Assembly: GCA_027924645.1 (NCBI GenBank)
Contig: BSBN01001252.1
Coordinates: 795,501 to 859,500 of the forward strand
Source: Cunninghamia lanceolata
Taxonomy: Eukaryota; Streptophyta; Pinopsida; Cupressales; Cupressaceae
Length of the DNA stretch: 64,000 bases
Direction: 5' to 3'
Within the stretch, counting starts at the first letter, position 1. The number at the start of each line of letters is the position of its first letter. The position numbers were made by a program, and so were the translations under genes. Shown one piece after another: positions 24,016-36,074 of this stretch. The notes beneath the pieces were generated by a model that was given only the letters and a program-made list of their open reading frames with translations, was not told the origin of the DNA and did not search any database.

Positions 24016-24635
24016 GTTATTTCTCATATTAGGGAAAAAAGTACTTTCCCTGTATCCCTGCAACTTGCAAGTCTAATTCGTACGGCACGACAACGACAAT
24101 TTCTACATTTTTTTACTTACAATTATTTTGTGGAATCTCTTAACAGGTCATATTCTATTCAGATTTTGAAAGGAGTCAATCATATGAACAATTCTAAAGT
24201 GAAATCAAGTGCATGAGCTATTTTCAAGAGGAATAAAGCAAGAGGGTTTTTGTTTTTACATCTACCTTTTACTTCAAAATCTATGGAACAAAGGATCTAC
24301 ATCTAATTCTACTTCAAAAGTTTAAATAAGGACATCAATTATGAAATCGGATTAAGTATCAATTGTTATTTTATCAAGAGGGCTTGGTAATCATGGGATC
24401 AAATCAACGTCAAAGAAAAAAACAAAGGAGGGTAATGACATCTCAAGAAATTGAAGCAAATAGAGAGAAGGAAGCCAAAAGGCAAAGAGATAGAAGAGTA
24501 AGGATTCAAGAGATGAAGAATATTGAAGCATCTAGTTCCATGAGTATTGAAGAGAAAGACATTCAAGAGAGTAAAAATGATGGGATGAATGTAGATGATG
24601 CAAATGCGGAAATGGTGAATTTGGAAGAAAATGTG

Positions 24636-24935
24636 TCTATAGAAACAAATGCATGTATGTCTTCAAACCCAACTTTCGAAGATATGGAAAATGCGACTAT
24701 ACAAACAAATCCAGGTATGTCTTCACAGCCAACTTTCAATGTTATGGAAAATAGGACTATAGAAACAAATCTAGGTGTGTCTTTGGAGCCAACTTTCAAT
24801 GATATAGAACACACGACTATAGAAACAAATCCAGGTGTGTCTTCGGAGCCAACTTTCAATGATATGAAAAAAACGACTATAGAAACAAATCCAGGTATGT
24901 CTTCAAACCCACCTATTGATGATATGAACGAGAAT
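24636..24935 (+). repeat. 60-bp x 5 in-frame coding repeat
   Basis: Five units encode variants of TIETNPGMSSNPTFNDMEN. They keep the reading frame, so they expanded while the gene was coding. The repeat lies in the N-terminal linker before the DNA-binding part. Confidence 0.85.
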
Positions 24936-27093
24936 GATATCCCTTTTAGGAGTGAAAATGAAAATGTTTTATTTGAGATTGAAAGAAATGTCTTAGATAA
25001 TCTTCCTGGTAAGATTTCTTGGAGGCAAATGAGAACTCATGCAAATAGATTATATAAAGATTTTTTTTATAGAAAAAGTCTTGGATTTCAATGTCAACTT
25101 ATGATGCAATTGATGAAGATGTGGAAATTGCGAAAAGTAATGAAAAAGTTAGGCATATTTGTAAAACCTAAAAAAAAAAGATGAATTAATGAAACAAGTT
25201 TTATCTAGTGTTGCTAATGCTATTGATTCTATTGGTAAAAAGAGTCGATCTAAAGATAGCAATGCAGCACGAAGAGCTATAACAACTGCTTTAGTCAATA
25301 AATCGTCTTCTAATAAAAGAATGATAAGTAAGACAAGTGAAATTCTAAAGATAAATCCTAAAACTTTGAGAAGAGAAGCAAAGAGAAGAGAATCTATTGA
25401 AAAAGATCTAATTAACCAATGTTGGAGTTTTAGTGGTAGACTCCCAAGGTATGACATGAAATTAAATAGTGAAATCAAATCTTTAATTGAAAAATACTGG
25501 GATGATAATACAAGGGTATCATCTAATCTTAGAGATGTTTTAAAATTACGAGTGGGGTCTAAAATTCGTGATCCTCATCCAAAACATCTATTAGACATGA
25601 CTCAAACTGAATTTTATAAAAAATTCTTAGATGATTTAGTGTTAGAACCTTTTAATATTACCATAAGCCAAAGATCTTTTGAGAAATGTAAACCTTGGTA
25701 TGTGAAAATTAATAAACAACGAATCTCTTGTTGTTTTAAAACTCATGTGCAATTTCGTTATTATTATGATCTTTTTCGATATATACGTTCTACTTTGCAT
25801 ACTAACGAAATTATGCAGGAATGTGGTATTAATATGCCACCTCAAACAATTAAGGAGTTTGTAGCAGGTTTGTTTTGTGAAACATCTACTAGATACTTAT
25901 TTTATTCAAAAGCATGTATTTCTGGACAATGCAATAGATGTGGCAACTTTTCATTGTTAGGAGAATGTATGCATGAAAATATTTCACATGAATTTGGACA
26001 ACAATTAGTGGATGTGAAAAGATTCAAGAATGTTGAATATTCTTTAAAAGATGGAAAAATTGGAAAGCGTTGTGAGTTAGTCACTGAAAAAATTTGTGTG
26101 CATGCATTCATCAAAGATTTTAAGGATAATATTGTATCCAAATATGTCAAACACTCCCAATATGCTCGGTGGCTTGATGGACAATTCTGTTCATGTAAAA
26201 ACACCTTTCCAATTGGAACTATCCTATTAGTGGTTGACTTTGCAGAAAACTATACTCTTGCTCCACAAGAGGAAATTCAATCTTAGTATTATAATTCAGT
26301 GCAAGTGGCCATATTTGTTCATATTGTATACAGACATGCAGATGATAGTACAGAAGATAATAGAAAATTTTTGAGGGAGTATCATTTCTATTTGAGTGAT
26401 AATCGGTTACACTATTCAGAGTTTGTGCAATATTGTTTCACAAAATTTTATGAAAGTTTAAAAGAAAGAGGAATCCAGATGACACAACATTTCATATGGT
26501 CAGATAATTGTACAGGGCAATTTAAAAATGAAAGAATGTTTTATTGGCTATGTAGGGCTCACAAAGAAATCAATATCCAACATATGTGGAGTTTTTTTGA
26601 AGCTGGACATGGTAAAGGAGAACATGATGGAGTTGGAGCATGTGTGAAAAGAGCTCTTGCTAGAGAGCAACTAAAATTTGAGGATACAACCAAATTTAGA
26701 GATGCACGTGCAATTGTGGATTGGTGTAATGAAAAGTTATCTACGGGATCAAGTCAAAACTCTACAATTCGACGATTCTTTTGGTTAGTTGAAGAAGAGA
26801 ATATTCCTACTCGACTTGATTGTGAGACAATAACTGGATCAACAAAATGTCATTCATTTAAGAGTTCAAATGCAAGCACATGGACTATATGGACTAGGGA
26901 GCTTGCATGTTTTTGTCAATTTTGTATTACAGGTGATTAGGGAGCATGTGAAAATACAGAATGGGTTGAAGAATGGAAACAAAGATCCTTGACACCTACA
27001 GAAACACAAGATCAACTTGAAACAACAATTGAAGATGATAATCAAATGTTTGCATCAAATGACTATGATCGTGTTTCAGACCTTGTACAAGAA

Positions 27094-27230
27094 GGTACTT
27101 TTGTTTTCAATTTTTTTTATTGTCATTTTTTTGTACATCTTGTATATAATTAATTATATATGTATGCATCCACAAATTTATGTGATTTAGATACATGTCA
27201 CACTTTATTGAATTACATAATTTTTTTGTA
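27094..27230 (+). other. Predicted intron of transposase-like copy 2
   Basis: The donor GAAG|GTACTT and the acceptor TTTTTTTGTAG|GACATG join to give the continuous reading VQEGHVYAVI. The copia insertion in copy 1 (9961/18242) falls in the equivalent intron, about six bases before the coding sequence resumes. Confidence 0.6.
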
Positions 27231-27914
27231 GGACATGTCTATGCTGTTATTGCACCTGAGGGCAATGAAGAGGAAACCGAGTATTGGTTGGCTCGATGTG
27301 TTGAGACAAAACAAAAGTTGTTACATCCTAGAGTAGATGATGATAACATGGAGTATCCAACAGGTTCTATGGTTGTTGTTGGCACTTGGCTACGAAAATA
27401 TCTAATAAGAAGGAATGGTGTGCCTGCATTTGAAGATTATGAAACACATAAGAAAATCATACACTACTCACATTTGGTTGTGGCAACAAATATAAAACTA
27501 GTCAGATATCAAGGCAAACCTTCTAATAAACAGTTATGGACACTTTCGATGGAAGAACATGAGTCAATTATAGATGCATTACAAAAAAATGAGGATGCAG
27601 ATGGTACAATGGAATAAATTTTCAGGTAAGTAAACAATACTCTTACATCCCCAAGTTAAATTCTTTCATTCTCATTTCAGCTTCTATATTATTCCCCTTG
27701 TCTTAAATTTTGTATCGACCCATGGAAATATATAGTTAATTTACTTGTACATTTGAACATTACTTTTTGCAGGTGTACCCTAGACAAGTAGTCAAATGCT
27801 CATGATTGTCAATAGAAGTTATCACCATACAAGTATGTGAGGTCAATTTTGTAGTCTTCAACTAAAAGTGAACGCAAATTAGGTAATTACATATATATAT
27901 ACTCAAATATTTAT

Positions 27915-28205
27915 CATCCATCCTCTAAAGACACCCGCTTGTACATCCCCTTAATTCAGATGTCATCTTAGCTCCCCTTAAGCCATCCTCTTCCATCCCC
28001 TTAAGCCATCAAGTTTTATTTTATACTTTGTAAATTGACTAGTGTACATCTCTCCAAGTAAGCTATCCTCTTTTGTATTCCCTTAAGACATCCTCTTCTA
28101 ACTCCCCTTTTAATTAATCCTCTTATACATCCCCTAAATCCATCCTCTTATGTATCCCCTTAAGACATCCTCTTAGCTCCCCTTAAGCCATCGTCAAGTT
28201 GTATC
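27915..28205. repeat. Degenerate CATCCTCTT / CCCCTTAAG tandem repeat
   Basis: About ten imperfect units combining CATCCTCTT, ATCCCCTTAAG and AGCTCCCCTTAAGCCATC on the plus strand, directly downstream of the transposase-like gene. No coding potential. Confidence 0.75.
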
Positions 28206-28289
28206 CTCTTTTTTGTTATTTAGTACATATTGCATTAATATTTTGTGTTTTTGGTACATATTCTTTCATTCTCATTTACATTCATTATT

Positions 28290-28640
28290 TCTTGCAGGTG
28301 TATCCTACAAGTAGATTTTTCCATGATTGCCACTACAAGATTTGTATCTTATATTGTGTGGATAAGAAAATTGAATTTCTTTGTAGTTTCTTCTTTAAAA
28401 GAGTTAGTTTCTCTACAAGAATTGAATACTACTTGAATAATTAAATCCAAATGTGATAAATTTTTTTGTAGCTTATATTGTGTGGATAAGATTTAAATGA
28501 ATTTCCTTAGATAGTTTCTTCTTTAAAAGATTTAGTTTCTCTACAAGAATTGAATGCTACTTCTTGAATAATTTCAAATTGTGATAATTTTTTTTGTAGC
28601 TTATATTGTGTGGATACTTGATTTGAATTGAACCTTTTAG
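28290..28640. repeat. Tail units downstream of transposase copy 2
   Basis: About three copies with a period of roughly 120 bp share GTAGCTTATATTGTGTGGAT, TAGTTTCTTCTTTAAAAG, TCTCTACAAGAATTGAAT and TTCAAATTGTGATAATTT. The same phrases (AGCTTATATTGTGTGGATGA, TTTCAAATTGTGATTAATTT) occur in the array at 41061-43210. A similar TTGCAGGTGTA(T/C)CCTA phrase appears at 27768 and 28292. These could be the 3' end of the mobile unit. Confidence 0.7.
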
Positions 28641-30629
28641 TTTCTTCTTGATTTGAATTGTTTGAGATTTGTGACGGAGGCTTGCAAAGAGCCATTCATG
28701 GTTGAACTTTGTTGAACATGCTTGGGCAGAGCTTAGAGACTTAATATAGGTATTGGTTGGTTGTTGTACAGAACTAGCTATGTGATTAGTATAGTGTTGG
28801 AGTCATTTAAAGTAGGTTGTATTAGACAGAGCCATACATGGTTGAAGTCCACAAAGAATGATGTCTTTTGGAGACAAAGCTTAGAAAAGTTGGTGGCATC
28901 TTGAAAGCAAAAGTGTTGATTGTATGTAGGTTGATACAGTTATTGAGAGTCCTTGATAGAGGTATAGATTGCAAATAGACTGGAGCCATGTTGTAAGTTT
29001 ACAGTAAAGCTTGTGAAGCCAGTTGGTTGATAAAGATTCAAAGCATTATGATTAACTAGATAGTTGATTATGGTTGGAAGAGAGGTTGCATGCAAAGTCA
29101 ATTGGGATTGTTGCAATAAAATTTTGGACTACTATTTAAGTGGTGTTTGGAACCCATGCATGGAGCTCTCATCCTTCATTCTCCACCATTGCAAGAGGAG
29201 TTGTAGGTCATGATCCATTTTAGAGAATTGTGCATTTGGATAATTTAAGTCATGTTAAGGCTATGTAAAAGCCATTATATATTATGAATTAGTGTCATTA
29301 GAAGCATTGCTCACTCTTTTGAGAATTTTATGCCTAGTTGAGAGTTTCTCCCAAGTTTGAATTCTTGTGTTGTATACTATTTATTTATGTGTGATGCAAG
29401 TTTAAATGTTCCACATTTGAGATGTTGTCTTAGTCTTTTAATACACATTTTAGATAGCCATTAGAGGTGGTTGATTGAAGGTAAAGGAAGTTGGAAATAT
29501 CTCATTTTTAAATCCATATGTGATGTATCGAAATGAGGCATCTAGCTACCCCGAGTTTATGGATTAATTGTCATTTGTTCTATACAATGTGTAGAGGTCT
29601 AGAAATGTGTCAACTTTCATGGACTAGAGAATGCAAAGTGTCCAAAGGTTCTTTTGGTGGAGCTTGTAAGTGTGTTTGGGAATGGTGTGCACAATAGGGC
29701 CTATGACAAATGGAAATCCCTCTATGAGGAGTGGGACATTCAATGCATTAGGGAGTGCCAAAGCTCCCTCAAGATGTTGATGTGGTTTGGTGTTTTGTTT
29801 GTTTTTTAGCATTCTATTAGTTGTGTTGGAATTTTGTGCTTGCTATATGTATTGGGGTATTGATATAGTTGCATATGGGTAGTTTAGAAACCTTTATGGG
29901 ATGTTGTGCTTTGTACTGCTATGCCTAGTCTTGGGTTGTTAGCACACTCATTTATATATGTTTTCTAAACTATTTAGTAAGGATGGGTCCCCTAAGTAGA
30001 ACACCTATATTATAATTCAAAAAAATTAAACCAAACAAATATGAAATCCACACTAGGAACTAGGTATGTTGAAGATGTAAAGTAATTTTGAATTGGGAAA
30101 ATATTCATAGGAATCTCTTCTTTAATTCCTTTCCTTTATGAGAAACTATATGTGATTCAACTTCCAAAGGCCAAGGAAGTTTTGGCTATTATAGTGGTTA
30201 AGTAAGAAAGATGATAACAAAGTCTCGGTTAAGTAAGAAAGATGATAACAAAGTATCGGTTGCAAATTAATAAAATTTCAAGGACTATACAAATGATATA
30301 TATCAAGAAGGTTTTGTAATCAAAGGATGACTACAATCATTTAAAGGAACATGTATCTCAATTGAGGCTAACTAGGTGAGTCTAACATCCTTATCATTTT
30401 ATCGTGATTTTGTAGGTTTATCCTAGGTAAATTACCTTGTTATAAAGTGCCCTAAATTTATCTATTAGATAATTCTAACACCAAACTTATCCATTAGATA
30501 ATTGTAACACCATTTACCTATCTATTCCACTATGTAAATTAACTTAATTTAGGTTTGTGAGGCAGTTAATAGATTGTTCACTATGCATAATGATTGATAC
30601 AATGGGAAAGGTGACAAACCTAAAATATT
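28641..30629. other. Unassigned sequence
   Basis: No supported gene. The region is moderately AT-rich and reads like old non-coding DNA. The phrase AGTAAGAAAGATGATAACAAAGT is duplicated at about 30200 and 30233. Confidence 0.4.
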
Positions 30630-30719
30630 CCAAAATTTGGGATGCATATTCACATTTAAGGAAGTCTCTGGACAATCATCATGTATTTTTGAAGTGTGAA
30701 TATGCATCCCAAATTTTGG
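30630..30719. repeat. Hairpin with perfect 25-bp arms
   Basis: The arm 30630-30654 starts CCAAAATTTGGGATG, and the arm 30695-30719 is its exact reverse complement, with a 40-base loop. The right arm lies within the LINE frame at CEYASQIL, so the left arm looks like an inverted copy of a piece of the LINE. A transcript would fold into a stable stem. Confidence 0.85.
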
Positions 30720-31275
30720 ACTATTTTAAAGAAATATGGTGCATTTAGGAACTTGGTGATTGTTGGGGTAAAGAGGAATATATGATCATACTAGAAGAGG
30801 TGGATTAGGCCCATAATTGGCCAAGGTTTCTTTGAATAAGGTTAAAACAAGGAGATACCCATGTTGATATTCACACCCTTTGGTCCACACCTACATTGGG
30901 ATGGATTAAGCTTGAAATTTTGATGGGTAGCCAAGGGTAATCCTAGTGAAGTAGGAGGAGTATGTTTATTAAGAGATGATAAGGGAAAACCTCTACCTAT
31001 CTTAGCTTATGATTTTGATGTCAAGAACAATAATATGGTAGATTCTAGGGCCATGATATCTAGGGCCTCAAGATGACTTGGAAACTAAACAAGATATCCC
31101 TTAGTGTGGAAGGAGATTCCAAGATCAACATTGATCATATGAAAAAGCATAGATGAAGCTTGTGGTTATTGGAAACTATTCTATTGGAAGCTAGAAACTT
31201 GGTGAATAAGTTTAAATCTATCTCCTTCAAACATATCAAAAGAAAAGGTAATTATATTCTAGACTAGGCAGATAA
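30660..31275 (+). pseudogene. LINE C-terminal remnant (zf-RVT and RNase H)
   Basis: The plus-strand translation shows HHVFLKCEYASQILDYFKEI (the zf-RVT-like H..F.C..A..IW pattern), then AKGNPSEVGGVCLLRDDKGK (RNase H start; usual NFDGASKGNPG..G.GGVIRD) and later ISLSVEGDSKINIDHMKKH and ISFKHIKRKGNYILD, the end of RNase H. Stops and small frame changes interrupt it. The reverse transcriptase part is absent upstream. Confidence 0.65.
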
Positions 31276-32639
31276 TGGAAGAAATCATTAAATTGCTCCT
31301 AGACATCTAGCATTTGTTGGGAAGAATAATTTTTTTACATTCAACTCAATCCCTAAGTTGTGCCTCCATGCTATCAAATGTTACTTGTATCTACCTTCTA
31401 TACAATGATATTGAAGGGGTAGAAGGTTAGGCTAAGGATTTCTATATTGCTACTTAGATAAATTCCACATCTTCAATGTGTGGCATGAGCATATGCACAA
31501 AGCCTTGGAGGATATTTCTACGATAATGAAGATAAACCTTCATCTTGATGCTAAATTGGATGATTCTATCTACTATGAGAATTAAGATGAGGAGGAGGTG
31601 ACATAAATCCCTCCTATCAAATTCGAACAATGTTTAAAATGTCAAGGAAGTGGTAGAGGCTTTGTAAGGCTTGTGTAAATTTCAGTTTATTAGTCCCACC
31701 ACCCTAGGATAAATGTCCCACCACCCTAGGATAAAGTTTTTTAGTTTATTAGTAATTCTAACACTACTTCAACTTATTACTCTAGGGTGAGGGCCACTAT
31801 AATTTTCCCTACCACTAATATATCTTAAGACATCTATTGGTTTATGTTTGATGTCATTGTAGTATGTACCTTTTTAAAGATAGATAGTATGTTTTATGGA
31901 GTTTGAGATAATAGGGAATATCACAAACTTTTATGGAATAGTTGATGTCATGATATGTGGTGTTTCAATTCACATATTTTAATAGAAACTCTTTAGTATT
32001 GATGGTAGTATGTTCTTGGCAATGACACATTATTTTAGAAAAGAATCACATCCTTAAGGTTGAATCCATTTTTGGCATTTCTAGTGAGACAAATTTGAGA
32101 GGGATAACACATATAACATAGATGGATCTACTAAACACTTTGTTACCAAAATCCAAACTTTTGGCATTCTTTTTGTTCACTATTTTAAGAAAAACTATTG
32201 AACCATAATGCATTTAATCACTTCTTAAAAATTTAAAAATGTAGTAGAGAGAAATCTTCTAACATACATCTCAATTAAATAATTTATAATCTAGAAGTGA
32301 ACAATGAAGCATATTTAACATATTTAACAATGAAGCATATTTAACATACTAAACTACATTCAAGCATATATACTCAATAATATATACATGTAGATCTAGA
32401 TCTAGATAAGTCCACATGAAATACTATAAAATATCTAGGTAGGACCTATGAAATGTGTACTTTAAAACATCTACTCATCATCAGCATATAAATAAATACA
32501 AATCACAATTCATGAAATACTGAAATATATCTAGAAGAACATGCCATAGCAAGTTCGACATAGATAGTCAAAGTCCTGGAATGGCATATATAAAAAATAA
32601 TGTGCACATCATACAGTTTAGTCTATGAAATAAAACTCT
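31276..32639. other. Unassigned sequence
   Basis: No gene is supported. A small duplication (CCCACCACCCTAGGATAAA) occurs at 31695-31735, and another of ACATATTTAACAATGAAGC lies near 32318. AT-rich sequence leads into the companion gene. Confidence 0.4.
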
Positions 32640-34848
32640 ATGTCAGGGATGATCATCACTCAAGTTCAAATCTGAAAGAGGCCTCTTTCTTCCTCGTGAA
32701 ATGGATGGATCTACCTCATGCTATACACACAAGAGAAAGAACTTGCAATCAGATTTAAAAATTTTAAAAATGACATATGAAATTAAATATTTAAATGTAG
32801 GCTTTAAAGTGTGCATTTAAATTACCGTCTCACTTCCCACATTTTGTTGTGCAGGTGGTATAACTGTTTCATCTTCGTGACCAAAAGTTTGACTTGCTAA
32901 TTGCTAGAATTTCAAATAAAGCAAGTTTGAAATAAGTTACAATTTAAAATTAGCATATAAAGACCTAGAAATTGCACATATAGAAAATTTTAAAGTAAAG
33001 TTTATGACCTAAAAATGTGTAGATGGCTCATGAATTTGTCCCTGAGTACCAACCTGACCAATAGTCTCACTCCTATCATCCTGCACTTACATATATATGG
33101 GTGCATATATAAATTTATATAAACTCAAAAAAAGACCTAGAAATTGCACATATAGAAAATTTTAAAGTAAAGTTTAGGACCTGAAAATGTGTAGATGGCT
33201 CATGAATTTGTCCCTGAATACCAACCTGACCAATAGTCTCACTCCTATCATCCTGCACTTACATATATATGGGTGCATATATAAATTTATATAAACTCAA
33301 AAAAAGAAACTTAGTACAAATTTAGTACAATTTTTTAAAACACACACCGGGGAATACTTAGGCATAGTAGCTGTTGATGGAGGATTAATGGAAGAAACAC
33401 CTGAGCCAGGTGGTCGGTCAGACATGGGAACTGCCACATGACCTGAGCCTCACTACAATAGTAGTGTTTCACATACATGTATGTATATAGTTATTTATTT
33501 AATTATACATAGTTTGTTAATTTAAAATATAATATTGATTAGTTTCAAAAGAAAAATTAAACTAGAATTAGATACATATGGTTTTAGGGTTAAGATATAT
33601 TGGTTTACCCCGTAAGGTGCGCCAACCTCTACAACTGTCGATGCAAAACTCAATGTATCAAATCATGATGTGGCCCTAGAGCGACTTGAGATCTGTACAA
33701 CAAATAGTTTACAATTATATAAATTAATTCATTAAATTATTTATAAAAAATTTGATCTACGTTCAAATTATACACTTGAAATATTTAATAAAATGTGGTT
33801 AATGTACCTGTGTAGGATTATCATCCGAATATAGTAGATCCAAGTATGACTCCACTCCGGCTGTAGCTGCATCTGATGTGGATGTAGGAGCAAGACCATA
33901 ACACAGTTGATTGCAATTTGTACACAAATGTGCCCCTGACAGGCCTGGGGCTCTATGCTGAGATGCATCGACTCCTCCATGATGCTCTCCACCACTGAAT
34001 TCAGCTGCCATGTGGGTAGCTTGTTTAGTGAGATTGCCTGAGAGTCTACTCAATGCTCCTAATGTCGACAAAATTGACTGCTGCTGAATAGGTGCAGGAA
34101 TTGTGGGCAAAACAAGAGCAACCATAGGAGCAGGAGGAACAGGTTGATTGGGGTCAACTCGTGCCCCTGGTCTGTGCTGTGGCATGCCACGACCAACACC
34201 CTGAAAATCTCTCATATCAAAATAATTGGGTTTTTGACCCAATTGAAACTCCACCCATAATTTTCTCAAAAAATATAGCGGCACCTCACAATTAGCATGT
34301 GGTGGGTGATCAAACACCATCCACCACCGATCCCAAAAATGTCTTGAAATCCCCTCATGCGTACACCACTTAATTGATATTCTTTTTTTTGTTGCAGCTA
34401 TAGGTTGATTAGTTTTTGGGTGATGAAAAAATGGGGCTAATGTTTGTTTTGTAATGTGGAGGTCATGGATGTCTTTATATGAAAGACCATCCGCATAGAA
34501 TTGCCTCCTCTCCTCCCGCCAAAGCTGAAATCTATTTAGGTCTGCATCGATAGACCTAACAGAATCAATAATGGTTTGCATCGAAGATGCAAACCGAACC
34601 ACATGCAGAGGCATCAAGTGAGGTTGATTATTAATCAAATTAATGTTCTCCTCAATTGTATTAATATTTTCATTAATGTTTTGCTGCAATCGGGCCTCAT
34701 CAAATGGAGGGGGTGGGGGGTTTTGAGGTGGAGGGGATGGGGGGTTTTGAGGTGGAGAGGGTGGGGGGTTTTGAGGTGGATCACGGGGTGGGGGGGTTTC
34801 ATAAAGAATGTCATCTATTAAAAATTCATCTAGACTCTGGTCATCCAT
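32640..34848 (-). pseudogene. Companion protein gene 1 (unknown family), multi-exon
   Basis: The first exon is 34848-33808 (347 codons, MDDQSLDEFL start). It has an acidic/Pro-rich N-terminus (PPQNPP repeats), an Asn-rich helical stretch, and a core (SIKWCTHEGISRHFWDRWW, EVPLYFLRKLWVEFQLG) shared with the gene at 39305-40595, followed by a Pro/Gly-rich tail containing CTNCNQLCYG. Donor CAG|GTACAT at 33808 and acceptor GTACAG|ATC at 33692 define exon 2 (33692-33609, SSRSRATS, a TGA stop, then FDTLSFASTVVEVGAPYG). Further small exon-like islands lie near 33450-33347 (GSGHVAVP), 33250-33190 and its duplicate, and 32740-32650 (SISRGRKRPLSDL, then a stop). I do not recognise the family. The core has no obvious catalytic motif and may be a DNA-binding or structural domain. 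The TGA and the duplications suggest decay. Confidence 0.6.
32958..33303. repeat. 173-bp tandem duplication carrying an exon
   Basis: The block AAGACCTAGAAATTGCACAT...AAACTCAAAAAA is repeated twice (from 32958 and 33131) with only a few differences. It duplicates the small exon reading DDRSETIGQVGTQGQIHEP on the minus strand. Confidence 0.88.
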
Positions 34849-34945
34849 TAGATCTGTCTCGTGGGGGGTTTTGAGGTGGATCACGGGGTGGGGGGGTTTC
34901 ATAAAGAATGTCATCTATTAAAAATTCGTCTAGACTCTAGTCATC
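34690..34945. repeat. G-rich tandem repeats at the companion gene N-terminus
   Basis: Plus-strand GGGGTGGGGGGTTTTGAGGT units occur four times (34706-34880) and encode Pro-Pro-Gln-Asn repeats on the minus strand. In addition, a block of about 94 bp (34789-34855) recurs at 34883-34949. The upstream copy of the start reads MDD, then a TAG stop, then SLDEFL, so only the downstream copy (34848) can start the gene. Several G runs of five to seven suggest G-quadruplex potential on the plus strand. Confidence 0.8.
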
Positions 34946-34949
34946 CATT

Positions 34950-36074
34950 AGATCTGTCTCCTGCAAATTTTCAAATATGTAAATTCATATAAAAAACTTA
35001 CAAATGTATAATTTCACAATTTATATATATATATATGTATATTGAAAACTTACAAACAAATATCTATAAATTTAAACTTAATCTAGAATAGATCTATAAA
35101 TGATTTAGTTTAAAATATCCATGAATTCAGAGAGCACGTAATACTTGAAAATTAAACACATGCACAAGTTTATCATATAATATTCAATCAAATGATGATG
35201 CCTCATACCAATGTCTCCTTAAATTAATCCAACATTTCCCTAAAATATTATATTCTCCTTCCTACTTCATTCCTCTTTAACCATTTTTTAGAGGGTTTTT
35301 GAACTATAGAATTGGTATTTATAGATAAAATATGGAATAATTAGAAAAAAGATCTCACAAAAATTACCAAGAGGAAGTTATGCAAAAAATTACAACATAA
35401 AGCTATGTCTAAATTTTTAGATCATTAAATTCACATAGTGGACAAGGTTGCAGGTTCTAGGTCCTAGTCATACACCAAGGTGTCACTCTACCTAACAAGG
35501 TCTTGTCGTATCATCATTTTTCTCAAAATTATAATGGAAGTTACATTTTGACACCTTATATAGTCCAAATTTAAAAGTGCATGCCAAGTGTATTAGATTC
35601 CCATTTCTCTATTAATCAGGCTACTTCTAGCTTCTAAGTTAAGCTCAATTGTAATGGTGTGACATGAAGATGTCTACGTGATGCCCTGACATTATAGGTT
35701 CTAAGTTAAGCTCAATTTTGTAAATAGTATTTCATTTCTATTCATTTATTGCTCTTAACTTAGAAAAGTTATATTTTCTAATTAATAGCATTATACTCAA
35801 TTTGCTAGAGCTATCATTCCTATTTCTCTTCCTACATTAACTCCAATTTTACTATAGGCTTCTCATGTGTCTCAAAAGAGCGGTACAGATTATGACTTAA
35901 TTGAACATTGCATGCTACTTTTATACTACATTTATTACCAATACTACATTTATAACAATAGTGACCTTGTTAAAGACTACATTTATACCAATACTACAAC
36001 ATTGTATTCCAACAATATGAGTTACCTTCTACTGAAGTGTAAAAACCCTAAAATATCATTTTGAAACCTTATTG
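34950..36074. other. Unassigned upstream region of companion gene 1
   Basis: No gene is supported. An (AT)n run lies at 35023-35037. The promoter of the companion gene would be here, but no convincing TATA box can be singled out in such AT-rich DNA. The phrase TAGCTTCTAAGTTAAGCTCAATT is partly repeated at 35630 and 35697. Confidence 0.35.

Larger units (their letters stand above)
24393..27617 (+). pseudogene. Unclassified DDE-like transposase, copy 2 (best copy)
   Basis: The start is set at MGSNQRQRKKQRR (24393). Order: basic N-terminus; five 20-residue repeats (24636-24935); Lys-rich region; a possible helix-turn-helix (ISKTSEILKINPKTLRREAK) near 25330; DNA-binding-like core (EKYWDDNTRVSSNLRDV, HPKHLLDMTQTEFYKKFL); Cys motifs (ISCCFKTH, CNRCG); then the putative RNase H-like catalytic core with D in LLVVDFAENYT, D in FIWSDNCTGQ about 89 residues on, and E in GHGKGEHDG 38 residues after that; then CFCQFC. 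An intron (27094-27230) precedes a beta-rich last exon. Breaks: frameshift at an A-run near 25170-25180, in-frame TAG at 26284 where copy 1 has Gln, and TAG at 26938. The motif set resembles a widespread uncharacterised family I recall from animals (DFAENY, SDG...QFK, SHGKG.DG). The transposase role is inferred. Confidence 0.72.

Noticed and set aside
24563..26204. Minus-strand frames inside the transposase-like gene
   Set aside because: Shadows of the plus-strand frame; they contain the mirrored 20-residue repeats.
24393..27617. Stop-codon readthrough or a changed genetic code (TAG as Gln)
   Set aside because: The same genes also contain frameshifts, TAA and TGA stops; decay explains all of them more simply.
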